Shown in pieces: positions 51,301 through 58,827 of a DNA stretch of 64,000 bases. Position numbers and translations under genes: made by a program. How positions within the stretch are numbered: position 1 is the stretch's first letter; every line of letters starts with the position of its first letter. The notes beneath the pieces were generated by a model. That model searched no databases and was not told where the DNA came from. It saw only the letters and a list, made by a program, of their open reading frames with translations. The stretch covers positions 62,001-126,000 of the IMG/VR virus record IMGVR_UViG_3300035660_000001; one strand, 5' to 3'. This DNA comes from a virus.

Positions 51301-52183
51301 TTATCTGATAACCGAGTTCAATCCGCTGTTTGATACCCAAGATCCCCGCTACCGGATCGAAGTCGTGGTCACCACGAAGGAGCGGTACACCAACCTGTGC
51401 ATGCTCCTGTCCTCCCTGCTCGCTCAGAACTACGGGAACTGGGATTTGACCGTCGTGGACGACAACGAAGGGGCAAGGCCGATCAGCGAGGTCTTCCCGA
51501 CGTGCAACATTCTCGATCAGCTCAACCACCAGGGGCATAACTGGCGGGTGATCTGGGGGCCGAAGTGTGGGCCCCATGCCGCCTTCTATGCGGGGTTCGT
51601 TAACCGTCGCCACGAGCTTGTGGCCAATATCGATGACGACTTCGTGCTCTTCCCGAATTACCTTCAGTGGATGGTCGTCCCCTTTGTGCAGTGCGAGCAA
51701 ATCCTGGGCCCGGGGAAGATGCTGGGAGGCGTGGGTAGTGTCTACCTCCTGCCCCGGATGACCCTCGAGAGCCAGGTTGCCCCGAGTAACTGGGCGTCCG
51801 TCACCATGTTCGGGGGGAAGATGAAGCCGATGACCCCCCTCCTGCACCAGACCCTCTCCCCGGACGTCAATCTCAAGGAGGCCGAGCACATTAACTCCTG
51901 CTTCCTCGTTTCGGGCTCCGCCGTGGACGCCTCCGGAGGGATCTGCCTCGATTATTCCCCCGCAGGCCACCGCTGGGAGAGCGATCTCACCTACCACATG
52001 TTCAAGAAGGGCTACATCCTCCTGGTCCAGCCCCGGGCGATCGCATGGCATTATGCCTCCCTTGAGGGCGGCATCCGGGTGACGAAGGGCGTCCCTAACC
52101 CCGAGAGCTACTGGATTGCAGACCAACAGTTATTCGACCGCAGAATGTCGGAGCTCGATGGAACGAACCCCCCGGCTCTGTAA
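51290..52183 (+). CDS. GT2 glycosyltransferase
   Basis: The 297-residue product has IEVVVTTKERYTNLCMLLSS, LTVVDDNEGARP, HELVANIDDDFVLFPNY (metal site) and an AGHRWESDLTYHMFKKGY segment near residues 224-242 that matches the acceptor part of GT2 proteins. It overlaps the CapG-like end by eleven bases and the small zinc-ribbon ORF by 26 bases. Its last codons (SELDGTNPPAL) are repeated in the next small ORF. Confidence 0.76.
   Translation: MIPDYLITEFNPLFDTQDPRYRIEVVVTTKERYTNLCMLLSSLLAQNYGNWDLTVVDDNEGARPISEVFPTCNILDQLNHQGHNWRVIWGPKCGPHAAFYAGFVNRRHELVANIDDDFVLFPNYLQWMVVPFVQCEQILGPGKMLGGVGSVYLLPRMTLESQVAPSNWASVTMFGGKMKPMTPLLHQTLSPDVNLKEAEHINSCFLVSGSAVDASGGICLDYSPAGHRWESDLTYHMFKKGYILLVQPRAIAWHYASLEGGIRVTKGVPNPESYWIADQQLFDRRMSELDGTNPPAL
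52150..52176 (+). repeat. 27-base direct repeat, copy 1
   Basis: This copy begins GGAGCTCGATGGAACGAACC and spans the GT2 end and the start (ribosome site and ATG) of the zinc-ribbon ORF. It differs from the copy at 52265 at one base (G for A). The copies are 115 bases apart. Confidence 0.8.
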
Positions 52184-52298
52184 TCTCTGTGACGCAGACT
52201 CCTCAAATATGAGTTTGGAGTTGTGTCCGAAATGTCGTGCTATACTTTCCGAGTTCGAGAAAAGGGAGCTCGATGGAACAAACCCCCCGGCCATCTAA
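52158..52298 (+). CDS. Small zinc-ribbon protein in a repeat-flanked cassette
   Basis: A 46-residue product starts at an ATG five bases after GGAG and contains CNLCDADSSNMSLELCPKC, a two-pair zinc ribbon. It ends RELDGTNPPAI, the same words as the previous gene end (SELDGTNPPAL), because a 27-base repeat spans both gene junctions. It could be a real small protein or a by-product of the duplication. Confidence 0.5.
   Translation: MERTPRLCNLCDADSSNMSLELCPKCRAILSEFEKRELDGTNPPAI
52265..52291 (+). repeat. 27-base direct repeat, copy 2
   Basis: This copy begins GGAGCTCGATGGAACAAACC and spans the end of the zinc-ribbon ORF and the start of the GT9 gene. It matches copy 1 at 26 of 27 bases. The pair shows that the zinc-ribbon cassette arose by, or created, a junction duplication. 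Confidence 0.8.
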
Positions 52299-53199
52299 CT
52301 GGTACACCCTCGTAATCGACGGGGGCATCGGGGATCATATCTGTGTCACCCCGATGCTCCGGGCGACCAAGAAGGCCTACCCGGACCACCACATCATCGT
52401 CTCGGCATGCTACTGGGACGTCCTGGACGGGAATCCGAACATCGACAAGCTCTTCCACATCTCTGCGGAGGATGCTCGGGAGTTCTACGAGGACTGGGTC
52501 ATCCCCCAGAAAGACCCCAAGAAAACCATCCGGGCGGACCTCTACACCCGGCGCTGGAATCACGTTTACGACGGGCTCCAATCTAAGGCTTGGTCGGAGA
52601 TCTGCGGGCTTCCCTGGGACAACGACGAGCTCGAGGTTTTCCTCCGCCCGTCCGAGCTTATTTGGGGCATGGAGTTTATCAAGAACTTTGGCGAGAAGGT
52701 TGTCCTGATCAACAGTGCGGCCGCTAACATCCCTCTCACCGGGAAGAAGGGGACGCCGAACAAAGACTGGTTCCACGATCGCTGGGTAGCCCTCGTAAAG
52801 CGGCTCCGGGAAGCGGGTGTCTCCGTCCTCCAAATCGGAGGCAACGGGGAGACCTGTATCCCCGGAGTAAACGCCAACCTCTGCGGGGGCCTCTCGATCC
52901 GTCAGACCCTGTCTATTCTCACGTTCTGCTCCTCCTACGTCACGGTCGAATCCTTTATCGGCCATGCGGGCCCCGCCGTCGGGAAACCGGGGGTCGTTCT
53001 CTTCGGAAGAAGCAACCCCCACATCTCCGGCCACGCCATGAATACGAACCTGTGGATCCCGGGCTCCTGCGATAACTTATTCTGCTGTCGGCCAGAGGGA
53101 TATTACCTGGACGGGTTTAATTGCCCCTCGAGGCCCTGCATGAGCTCAATTACTGTCTCTGCCGTTTTCGACGCTTTAGCCCCTCTCATCCCCCTTTAG
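52273..53199 (+). CDS. GT9 heptosyltransferase-like glycosyltransferase
   Basis: The 308-residue product has LVIDGGIGDHICVTPMLRAT near residue 12, VVLINSAAANIPL near 143, then VLQIGGNGET near 189 and LSIRQTLSILTFCSSYVTVE near 207 with FIGHAGPAVGKPGVVLFGRS, the layout of GT9 enzymes. The C-terminus has NLFCCRPEGYYLDGFNCPSR, a Cys loop like that at the end of the fused GT9 gene at 43040. The ATG at 52273 lies five bases after GGAG inside the second 27-base repeat. It is the last gene of the glycan operon. Confidence 0.76.
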   Translation: MEQTPRPSNWYTLVIDGGIGDHICVTPMLRATKKAYPDHHIIVSACYWDVLDGNPNIDKLFHISAEDAREFYEDWVIPQKDPKKTIRADLYTRRWNHVYDGLQSKAWSEICGLPWDNDELEVFLRPSELIWGMEFIKNFGEKVVLINSAAANIPLTGKKGTPNKDWFHDRWVALVKRLREAGVSVLQIGGNGETCIPGVNANLCGGLSIRQTLSILTFCSSYVTVESFIGHAGPAVGKPGVVLFGRSNPHISGHAMNTNLWIPGSCDNLFCCRPEGYYLDGFNCPSRPCMSSITVSAVFDALAPLIPL

Positions 53200-53356
53200 G
53201 AAGGCCTCCCAGACAGCCACCTGATGCCCCTACGGTGCATCTAAGGCCTGGACTGACCTAGATGCCCTGTCCCGCAACCCGACCCGCCCTGGGAAGGGCT
53301 TAGTGCACGAACATACCCCTCCGAGAAAGATTTCCTAAGATTTTCCCGCAACCCCC

Positions 53357-53385
53357 TTGACTTGCACTTTGGATTATGCTATACT
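53357..53385 (+). promoter_or_regulatory. Sigma70-type promoter of unit 53443-58705
   Basis: TTGACT at 53357-53362 and TATACT at 53380-53385 have a 17-base spacer with ACTTTGGA, like the promoter at 62884. TAGTGCACGAA lies exactly 56 bases upstream of the -35 box, as it does at the promoter at 58828. Confidence 0.82.
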
Positions 53386-53414
53386 CTTGTCGTAGCGAGC
53401 AGGTATTCGAGCCC

Positions 53415-53426
53415 TTAACCCCAAGT
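53415..53426 (+). promoter_or_regulatory. YTAACCCCAA leader motif, copy 1
   Basis: TTAACCCCAAGT lies 28 bases before the ATG at 53443, followed by GAGGAGGAG as ribosome site. The motif recurs before genes at 54113, 58908, 60123, 60547 and 62039 at 26-32 bases and in a shortened form before 55250. Confidence 0.72.
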
Positions 53427-53442
53427 GAGGAGGAGAGCAGAG

Positions 53443-53763
53443 ATGGACAAGCGGACGTTGATCGTGAGGACGGACGGGACGGTGTTCGACGCCGGGGACG
53501 GCGGGATCTTCTTGATGAGCGGAGTTCGGGTTCCTCCAAACGAACCCACGGACGATCGCCACATCGCCGACACCAATAAGAATGAGGTCGTGCGGAGGTG
53601 GAATGCCTTCCCGGAATTCGTTGAGTCATTGAAGCAGAGCGTGGCCTGCATGGAGCACCTCGACAAGTTGCTCCTCGATCTGGCGGGACAGAAAAAGGAG
53701 TGCGACCGGGGTGAGGTAGCCAGGGCGAAGGAAGTTCTGGCCGCCTGGGAACCAAAGGTTTAA
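53443..53763 (+). CDS. Hypothetical early protein
   Basis: The 106-residue product begins MDKRTLIVRTDGTVFDAGDG and has a helical C-terminal half with FVESLKQSVACMEHLDKLLL. It is the first gene after the promoter at 53357, which suggests early expression. GAGGAGGAGAGCAGAG precedes the ATG. No family recognised. Confidence 0.62.
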   Translation: MDKRTLIVRTDGTVFDAGDGGIFLMSGVRVPPNEPTDDRHIADTNKNEVVRRWNAFPEFVESLKQSVACMEHLDKLLLDLAGQKKECDRGEVARAKEVLAAWEPKV

Positions 53764-53773
53764 GGAGGAGAGC

Positions 53774-54058
53774 ATGAGTCAGGTGTGGCCGGAAGGTTGG
53801 AAGAAGGAAAACTGGGTGACGGCGTTGTCGAGGGAGGGATTCCAAATCTGGATTCCCCGATCCGTCGAGGAGACCCTGCCCGCCAGTTTCTGTGCGGAGG
53901 TTCAGAGGGTTTACCCGGAGGGCAAGCGATGTCAGAACTGCCCGGCGCAAGATTACTGCGTGAAGGTCATGAACGAGGAGGTCGACTACCCCAAGGTGCT
54001 GGCCTGGATTTACGCCTGGGCGAGAACATTGAAGGTGAAGTTACCGAGTGCGGTCTGA
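53774..54058 (+). CDS. Hypothetical protein with Cys cluster
   Basis: The 94-residue product has CQNCPAQDYC at about residues 54-63, a compact metal-binding-like cluster, flanked by Trp-rich helices. AAGGAGGAGAGC precedes the ATG. It is in the first early unit. Function unknown. Confidence 0.6.
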   Translation: MSQVWPEGWKKENWVTALSREGFQIWIPRSVEETLPASFCAEVQRVYPEGKRCQNCPAQDYCVKVMNEEVDYPKVLAWIYAWARTLKVKLPSAV

Positions 54059-54083
54059 GGTTTTACTCATTGATGTATCGACG

Positions 54084-54095
54084 TTAACCCCAATT
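54084..54095 (+). promoter_or_regulatory. YTAACCCCAA leader motif, copy 2
   Basis: TTAACCCCAATT lies 29 bases before the ATG at 54113 and is followed by AAAAGGAG. No promoter-like sequence is directly upstream, so the element works, if at all, inside a longer transcript. Confidence 0.68.
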
Positions 54096-54112
54096 CAAAA
54101 GGAGAAGCGGAA

Positions 54113-55183
54113 ATGTCACACAATCTGATGGAGAGAGCGGACGGAAAAGGGCACAGCATGTTCTGGTTTGGGGAGTCGCCCTGGCACGGTTTGGGGACTC
54201 AGCTGAACGGCCCGGCCACGTCCAAAGAGGCCATCACAGCCGCAGGGCTTGACTGGCCAGTTAAGAAGTATGAGCTGTTCGCCCAAGAGGAAGGGGAAGG
54301 CGATCCGTCCTTGCAACCCTGTCTGCGGGTCCCGGACAAGTTCGCTACCGTTCGTGAGGACGGGGACAAGCGGGTTGTCCTGGGCGTGGTGGGGAAGCAG
54401 TATACCCCACTGCAGAATACGGAAGCCTTCGGCTTCTTCGACAACATCGTGGGGGAGGGTCAGGCGATCTACCACACAGCCGGGGCCCTGGGCCAGGGCG
54501 AACGCATCTGGGTCCTGGTCAAGCTTCCGGACAGCATCCGGGTTCTCAAGGGGGACGTGGTCGACAAGTACCTCCTCCTTTACAACACCCACGATGGGTC
54601 CAGCTCGGTCGGTGTGAAGTTCACCCCGATCCGGGTCGTCTGTCAGAACACTCTGCAGATGGCGACGGGGGACGGGAAGAAGGCTTACAAGGTTCGGCAC
54701 TTCCCGGACGTGGCCGTCAACCTCGACAAGGTGGCCGATCTGATGGGCATCGTGCGGAAGTCCTACGATCAGATCGAAGAGCTCATTAGGGAGACCGCCA
54801 AGGTTCCCATGAACAACGAGCGGGCCGTGAACTACTTCAAGGCCGTTGTTCTCGACGATCCGAAGGCTGTGAGCCCGGACGAAATCCGGCGCAACGATCG
54901 CAACGCCTTCATCCGGAACGAGATGATGAGGCTGGCGAACGAAGGCCGGGGATCGAACATCCCTGGTGTCAGGGGGTCGCTGTGGGGCGCCCTGAACGGC
55001 GTGACGGAGTTCGTGGACTACCAGGACACCCGCAGGGGCGGGGGAGAGGGACGCCTCGAGCGCATCTTGTTCGGGACGGGCTCGGACCTCAAAGCGAGGG
55101 GTTTCGCGATGGCCACGAAGATCGTGGACGACGGGCCGGATGCCCTCGACGCCATCCTGAAGAACGCCTACAAGGGCGCGTAA
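54113..55183 (+). CDS. DUF932 phage/plasmid-like protein
   Basis: The 356-residue product has the DUF932 (TIGR03299-type) signature: SPWHGLGTQL near residue 22, VLGVVGKQYTPLQNTEAFGF near 86, LYNTHDGSSSVGVKFTPIRV near 160 and CQNTLQMA near 182, followed by DRNAFIRNEMMRLANEGRG. Members are common on phages and plasmids and are linked to DNA replication or recombination; the activity is not known. The leader carries the YTAACCCCAA motif. Confidence 0.85.
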   Translation: MSHNLMERADGKGHSMFWFGESPWHGLGTQLNGPATSKEAITAAGLDWPVKKYELFAQEEGEGDPSLQPCLRVPDKFATVREDGDKRVVLGVVGKQYTPLQNTEAFGFFDNIVGEGQAIYHTAGALGQGERIWVLVKLPDSIRVLKGDVVDKYLLLYNTHDGSSSVGVKFTPIRVVCQNTLQMATGDGKKAYKVRHFPDVAVNLDKVADLMGIVRKSYDQIEELIRETAKVPMNNERAVNYFKAVVLDDPKAVSPDEIRRNDRNAFIRNEMMRLANEGRGSNIPGVRGSLWGALNGVTEFVDYQDTRRGGGEGRLERILFGTGSDLKARGFAMATKIVDDGPDALDAILKNAYKGA

Positions 55184-55200
55184 TCGATCTGAGGAGGAAT

Positions 55201-55228
55201 GGGGAGGGACGGTTCGCCGCCCCTCCCC
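55201..55228 (+). promoter_or_regulatory. UUCG hairpin and shortened leader motif
   Basis: GGGGAGGG and CCCTCCCC pair around CGG TTCG CCG, giving a strong stem with a UUCG tetraloop. It follows the DUF932 stop by 17 bases and is followed by CTAACCCATTC, a shortened form of the leader motif, and the ribosome site of the gene at 55250. There is no T run, so it is not a typical terminator; it may tune or protect the transcript. Confidence 0.6.
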
Positions 55229-55249
55229 TAACCCATTCAGGAGAATAAC

Positions 55250-55912
55250 ATGAGCGGCTACGACCTTACCGAGAAGTTACTGAAGATCAAGTCCGGCGTC
55301 CCTGCCGGGAAGTCCGGATCGTGGGAGGTGGAGAAGTTCACGATCACGGAGGCCGAAGCGAAGTTTGAAAGGATGCGCCACACGGTCCAGGCTATGCAGG
55401 GTCGGGGGTTCCGGGCTCCGGATCCCGGGAACTATACGAAGCTCACAAGGAACGGTGAGTGCATCATGTCAGACACCACTGCGGAGATGGAGGACATGCG
55501 ATCCCTGGTTAATCGTGCGGAGGGCAACGTCCTCATCCACGGCCTCGGCCTCGGGTTGGCCACGGAGATCTGCCTACAGCATCCTGCGGTCAAGTCCGTC
55601 ACCGTGATCGAGCGGTCGGAGGACGTGCTCAAGCTTGTGGAGCCCTATCTTACAGGGAAATACTCAGCCTCAGATGGCCGTCACCAATATCCGCAGGGTC
55701 GGTGTCTTACCATCATCCAGGCCGACGCCTTCGTGTGGCGTCCCCCGAAGGGTGTGGTCTACGAGACCATCTGGAGCGACATCTGGGACAACCTCTGCAC
55801 GGACAACATCGCCGAGTTCACGAAGCTCCGGAGGATTTACTGCCGGAAGAAGAAGTGGCATGGCTTCTGGTGTGAGACGGACGTTCAGCGCCTCAAGATG
55901 AGAGGATGGTAG
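55250..55912 (+). CDS. Class I methyltransferase-like protein
   Basis: The 220-residue product has NVLIHGLGLGLATEICLQHP near residue 97 (motif I), VTVIERSEDVLKLVEPYL near 122 and a DAFVWRPPKGVVYETIWSDI segment near 158. The layout is close to spermidine synthase-like methyltransferases carried by many phages. The substrate is unknown. CAGGAG precedes the ATG. An SD and hairpin leader separate it from DUF932. Confidence 0.66.
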   Translation: MSGYDLTEKLLKIKSGVPAGKSGSWEVEKFTITEAEAKFERMRHTVQAMQGRGFRAPDPGNYTKLTRNGECIMSDTTAEMEDMRSLVNRAEGNVLIHGLGLGLATEICLQHPAVKSVTVIERSEDVLKLVEPYLTGKYSASDGRHQYPQGRCLTIIQADAFVWRPPKGVVYETIWSDIWDNLCTDNIAEFTKLRRIYCRKKKWHGFWCETDVQRLKMRGW

Positions 55913-55914
55913 AG

Positions 55915-56211
55915 ATGAAACACCTACCATTATCCCGGCCAGCCTGCGGGTCGCATCGGAAAGTCCGGGGCGAGGTCATCAAGGTCGTGAAGGCCAGAAA
56001 CTGCAAGGCTGGGCCCTTCGAGATGAAGTCCTACTTCTACCCCGGCCACAAGATCGTTCGTGACCGCTACGGTCGGACGTATGATTTCATCGACGGGAGC
56101 ATCCACGGACTCAGTGCGAATTTTAAGAAGGGAACGAAGGTGTGGGTCCAGGTGCAGTGGGGCCCGTCCTACAGCCTGCCCTTCGCCTGGATCCGGAAGG
56201 ACGGCGAATGA
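55915..56211 (+). CDS. Small hypothetical protein
   Basis: The 98-residue product is basic with a KVVKARNCKAGPFEMKSYFY strand and KKGTKVWVQVQWGPSYSLPF near the end, a possible small beta barrel. The ATG at 55915 lies ten bases after AGAGG; an in-frame ATG at 55906 overlaps the previous stop. No family recognised. Confidence 0.55.
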   Translation: MKHLPLSRPACGSHRKVRGEVIKVVKARNCKAGPFEMKSYFYPGHKIVRDRYGRTYDFIDGSIHGLSANFKKGTKVWVQVQWGPSYSLPFAWIRKDGE

Positions 56212-56456
56212 GAAATAGTGAATTCAAACACAATCGGGCGAAGGCTGGCGGGAAGGGCTATGCCGCATCTCGCAGACGCCGGGCCCCTCTTCGGAAGGTC
56301 GTGATGGAGCTCGTCGGCGGCATGGAGCGTCTTGAATGCGGGCATGAGATTTACCCGCCTCGGGACATGATAGGCCGGACGAACGCGAACGCAAGACGAT
56401 GTCTGAAGTGCCTGATGGAGAAAGATCAAATTCTAAAAGAGGAGGTTCAGTCATGA
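56208..56456 (+). CDS. Small zinc-finger-like protein
   Basis: The 82-residue product is strongly basic at the N-terminus (SRRRRAPLRKV) and has LECGHEIYPPR and RRCLKCLM, a Cys/His-Cys/Cys set typical of a zinc finger of small phage proteins. It overlaps the previous stop (ATGA) and its end overlaps the secreted protein start. Function unknown. Confidence 0.58.
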   Translation: MRNSEFKHNRAKAGGKGYAASRRRRAPLRKVVMELVGGMERLECGHEIYPPRDMIGRTNANARRCLKCLMEKDQILKEEVQS

Positions 56457-57220
56457 AGAAGTTCCTGTTAGTAATCGCAGTGCTCGTGATGAGCGCAACC
56501 GCTTATGCGGCGGACACCCTCACGACGTTCGCCAACATGGAGAGCACCTACGTCGCTTACAACGTGAGGTACATCTGGGGTTGGCAAACTCCTTACGGAG
56601 GTTATCTGTTTCGGGCGGATTCAGTTCACTTTGTCTCGCCGAGTCACAGCCTACGGTTTCCGGGGAGTAATACAGATGTAGCAAAGAACTTCCTGAAGGT
56701 TCCGTCCATTCACGGGCCTGGAACCTACCAGGTGCATCTTAACGTGAAAGTGAAGTTAGTGAATATCGGGCGAACGAATGATTCAACCTGGGTTTCCTAC
56801 ACGGGGATAAGGGGGTTCTGCAGGGACAGCAACCCTGGTGGGCCTACGATGTGGGAGGCGTGGCGAACGGACACCCTGCCATACGACACGCTTTGGCATA
56901 TCCTGGACGAGGACTTGATGACCATTGTCCTGAAGACGGGGGACTCTCTCCGGGTGAGGGATACATTGAGCCAGATTACCATTGCGAGGCTGTCTGTCGG
57001 AGACAGCTCCTGCGTGGACGATGCTTACCTTACGGGGACGTTCACGCTCAACGGAGTGGAGGAGGGTCCAGCGGAGCCGAAGGCTACGGTCCACGTCAGC
57101 GGCTTGAGGCCGGGGATTTACGATCTCCTGGGCCGCCGGGTCGATCAGATGGAGCACTGCGGGATCTACTTCGTGGTCGGTCGTGACGGATCCCGGACGA
57201 AGGTCGTTCATCTACGGTAA
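56453..57220 (+). CDS. Secreted protein with type IX sorting-like C-terminus
   Basis: The 255-residue product starts with a type I signal peptide (MKKFLLVIAVLVMSATAYA, cleavage likely after AYA at residue 19). Residues 20 to about 205 are beta-rich without a recognised family. The last 40 residues (VHVSGLRPGIYDLLGRRVDQ, then HCGIYFVVGRDG and TKVVHLR) resemble the C-terminal sorting domain of type IX secretion proteins (YDLLGRRV and GIYFV signatures). AGAGGAGGTTCAGTC precedes the ATG. A secreted protein in an early phage operon suggests it acts on the host surface. Confidence 0.68.
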   Translation: MKKFLLVIAVLVMSATAYAADTLTTFANMESTYVAYNVRYIWGWQTPYGGYLFRADSVHFVSPSHSLRFPGSNTDVAKNFLKVPSIHGPGTYQVHLNVKVKLVNIGRTNDSTWVSYTGIRGFCRDSNPGGPTMWEAWRTDTLPYDTLWHILDEDLMTIVLKTGDSLRVRDTLSQITIARLSVGDSSCVDDAYLTGTFTLNGVEEGPAEPKATVHVSGLRPGIYDLLGRRVDQMEHCGIYFVVGRDGSRTKVVHLR

Positions 57221-57224
57221 TGCC

Positions 57225-58385
57225 ATGAGCGTAATCTTAGAAGTCGTCTACGATCCGTCGAAGCGGAAACTGCGGGTGCGACCGCAGGGCAGGGATGGCT
57301 GGGTTCAGTTCCCGAACGGCCTCCGGACGGAAGGCGCTCGTTACGAGGTGGACGATCTCAAGGCCGATCCCACAGGTTTCTACCGTGTGGTCGGGTCGAT
57401 CCGGCCTTGCACCTCTCGACCCGTCACCTTAGAGGCCACGACGCCACACCTCGTGAAGGCGGCTAAGGTGGTCGAAGCCCGGAGCGTCGATCAGGTCGCC
57501 CGGAGCACCTACATGGGATGCAAGGGACAGACGCCGAGCGATCTGCTCGGGGACTACGATGAGGGCTACATCGCCGATCTGAAGCTCGACGGGAACTGGG
57601 GTGAGTTCCGGTTTGATCACCAATGCAGGTTGCGGGTGACTTCCCGATCGGGCATGGATGCCACCAACCGGAAGGGTATCCGGGAGTGCGTGGAGCGATT
57701 GGAGGCCTCGGCCTTGAAGTGCAGACTGCACGACACGATTCTGATCGTGGAGAACATGATTGGGACGCAGATCGGGGTCAAGGCTCAGGAGGAGTTCGGG
57801 TTTGCCCCAAACATCGTATTCGATGTGATCGGGGTCCAGGGAAAGAACCTCTGCGACGCCTTCCTGATGGATCGGAGGCGCCAGCAGGAGGAGATCGTTC
57901 GGAAACTTCAGGCCCATCTGCCGGAGGGGATGCTTCGGAACGTGGAGTGGTGGGACGGCAAGTTCAAGACCCAATACGACAAGATCATCGCCCGGGGCGG
58001 GGAGGGGCTTGTCCTCAAGCTCAAGAATTCGATCTACCGATCCGGGATCGACTCGCCGGACTGGATCAAGTGCAAGAAGGAAGTGGAGTCCGACATGGTT
58101 CTGATGGGCGTGACCTTCTCGGATGCGAAATCCTATGTCGGCGAGGGCCTGATCAAGTGCATCCGGGTCGGGATGTTCAGGGACGGAGAGCTCGTTCACG
58201 TCAACGATGTCGGGGCGATGACCGTGGAAGATCGCCGCTGGTTCACCAAGAACTGGAAGGCTAACGTCGGGAAGCTCGTGGTGGAAATCCACGGCTGGGA
58301 GCGGTTCGAGTCCGGAGCCCTCCGGCATCCGGCGTTCAGGCGTATCCGCACGGACAAGAGAGCAGAGGAGTGCATCCTATCATGA
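57225..58385 (+). CDS. ATP-dependent DNA ligase with extra N-terminal domain
   Basis: The 386-residue product has the adenylation Lys K120 in YIADLKLDGNWGEF (motif I). The usual Arg two residues after the Gly is Trp here. A motif III-like ILIVENMIGTQIG lies near 185, motif IV GGEGLVLKLKN near 263 and motif V DWIKCKKEVE near 284. The OB-like domain follows (YVGEGLIKCIRVGMF). Residues 1-65 form a separate domain (VRPQGRDGWVQFPNGLRTEG) that is duplicated as the next gene. It seals DNA nicks. Confidence 0.78.
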   Translation: MSVILEVVYDPSKRKLRVRPQGRDGWVQFPNGLRTEGARYEVDDLKADPTGFYRVVGSIRPCTSRPVTLEATTPHLVKAAKVVEARSVDQVARSTYMGCKGQTPSDLLGDYDEGYIADLKLDGNWGEFRFDHQCRLRVTSRSGMDATNRKGIRECVERLEASALKCRLHDTILIVENMIGTQIGVKAQEEFGFAPNIVFDVIGVQGKNLCDAFLMDRRRQQEEIVRKLQAHLPEGMLRNVEWWDGKFKTQYDKIIARGGEGLVLKLKNSIYRSGIDSPDWIKCKKEVESDMVLMGVTFSDAKSYVGEGLIKCIRVGMFRDGELVHVNDVGAMTVEDRRWFTKNWKANVGKLVVEIHGWERFESGALRHPAFRRIRTDKRAEECILS

Positions 58386-58705
58386 GCGTCATTCTGGAAT
58401 GCGTCTATGATGACGTGAAGCACAAACTGCGGGTCCGCCCGCAGGACAGGAACGGCTGGGTCCAGTTTCCGAAGGGCCTTCGCAGGGAGGGGGCTCTGTT
58501 TGAGGTCGACGATCTCAAGCATGATGCCCGGGGCTTCTGGCACGTGGTCGGGGATATCCGTCCCTGCACGTCCCTACGGAGGGAGATGGAGAGGACGGAG
58601 CGTCGGCCTGCACCCCGGCCTACGGTGCGAGCTCGGGGGCGGGATGCCCAATCGCCCGTCCCTACCGATGATGACGCACCGTTCGGCGTTGTGGGGGGCT
58701 TGTGA
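58382..58705 (+). CDS. Stand-alone copy of the ligase N-terminal domain
   Basis: The 107-residue product starts MSVILECVYDDVKHKLRVRP, aligning with the ligase start (MSVILEVVYDPSKRKLRVRP), and continues to IRPCTS as in the ligase. It then ends in an Arg/Pro-rich, probably disordered tail. The ATG overlaps the ligase stop. A tandem duplication is the simplest origin. A DNA-binding role is possible. Confidence 0.66.
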   Translation: MSVILECVYDDVKHKLRVRPQDRNGWVQFPKGLRREGALFEVDDLKHDARGFWHVVGDIRPCTSLRREMERTERRPAPRPTVRARGRDAQSPVPTDDDAPFGVVGGL

Positions 58706-58726
58706 GGCCACGATCTGCAGGTCTTG

Positions 58727-58763
58727 GGGTTTACAGTATCCCCTACGGGGATACTGTAAACCC
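58727..58763 (+). terminator. 17-bp perfect inverted repeat, likely end of unit
   Basis: GGGTTTACAGTATCCCC and its exact complement surround a TAC loop, 21 bases after the last stop of the unit and 64 bases before the next -35 box. The stem could end transcription, but it lacks the usual T run; an operator or an RNA-stabilising stem is an alternative. Confidence 0.5.
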
Positions 58764-58827
58764 TGGGTGGATAGTGCACGAAGATGCCCTACTTGGAAAA
58801 GATTTTTAAGAATTCTCGTCAAAGCCC

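Larger units (their letters stand above)
53200..53442 (+). other. Intergenic region with hairpins and promoter of the first early unit
   Basis: The gap holds an imperfect hairpin at 53223-53241 (GATGC/GCATC arms, CCC/GGT with TAC loop), a second at 53286-53299 (GCCCT/AGGGC), a sequence TAGTGCACGAA at 53301, a promoter at 53357 and the leader motif TTAACCCCAA at 53415. The hairpins may end the glycan transcript, although neither has a T run. No ORF is convincing. Confidence 0.6.
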
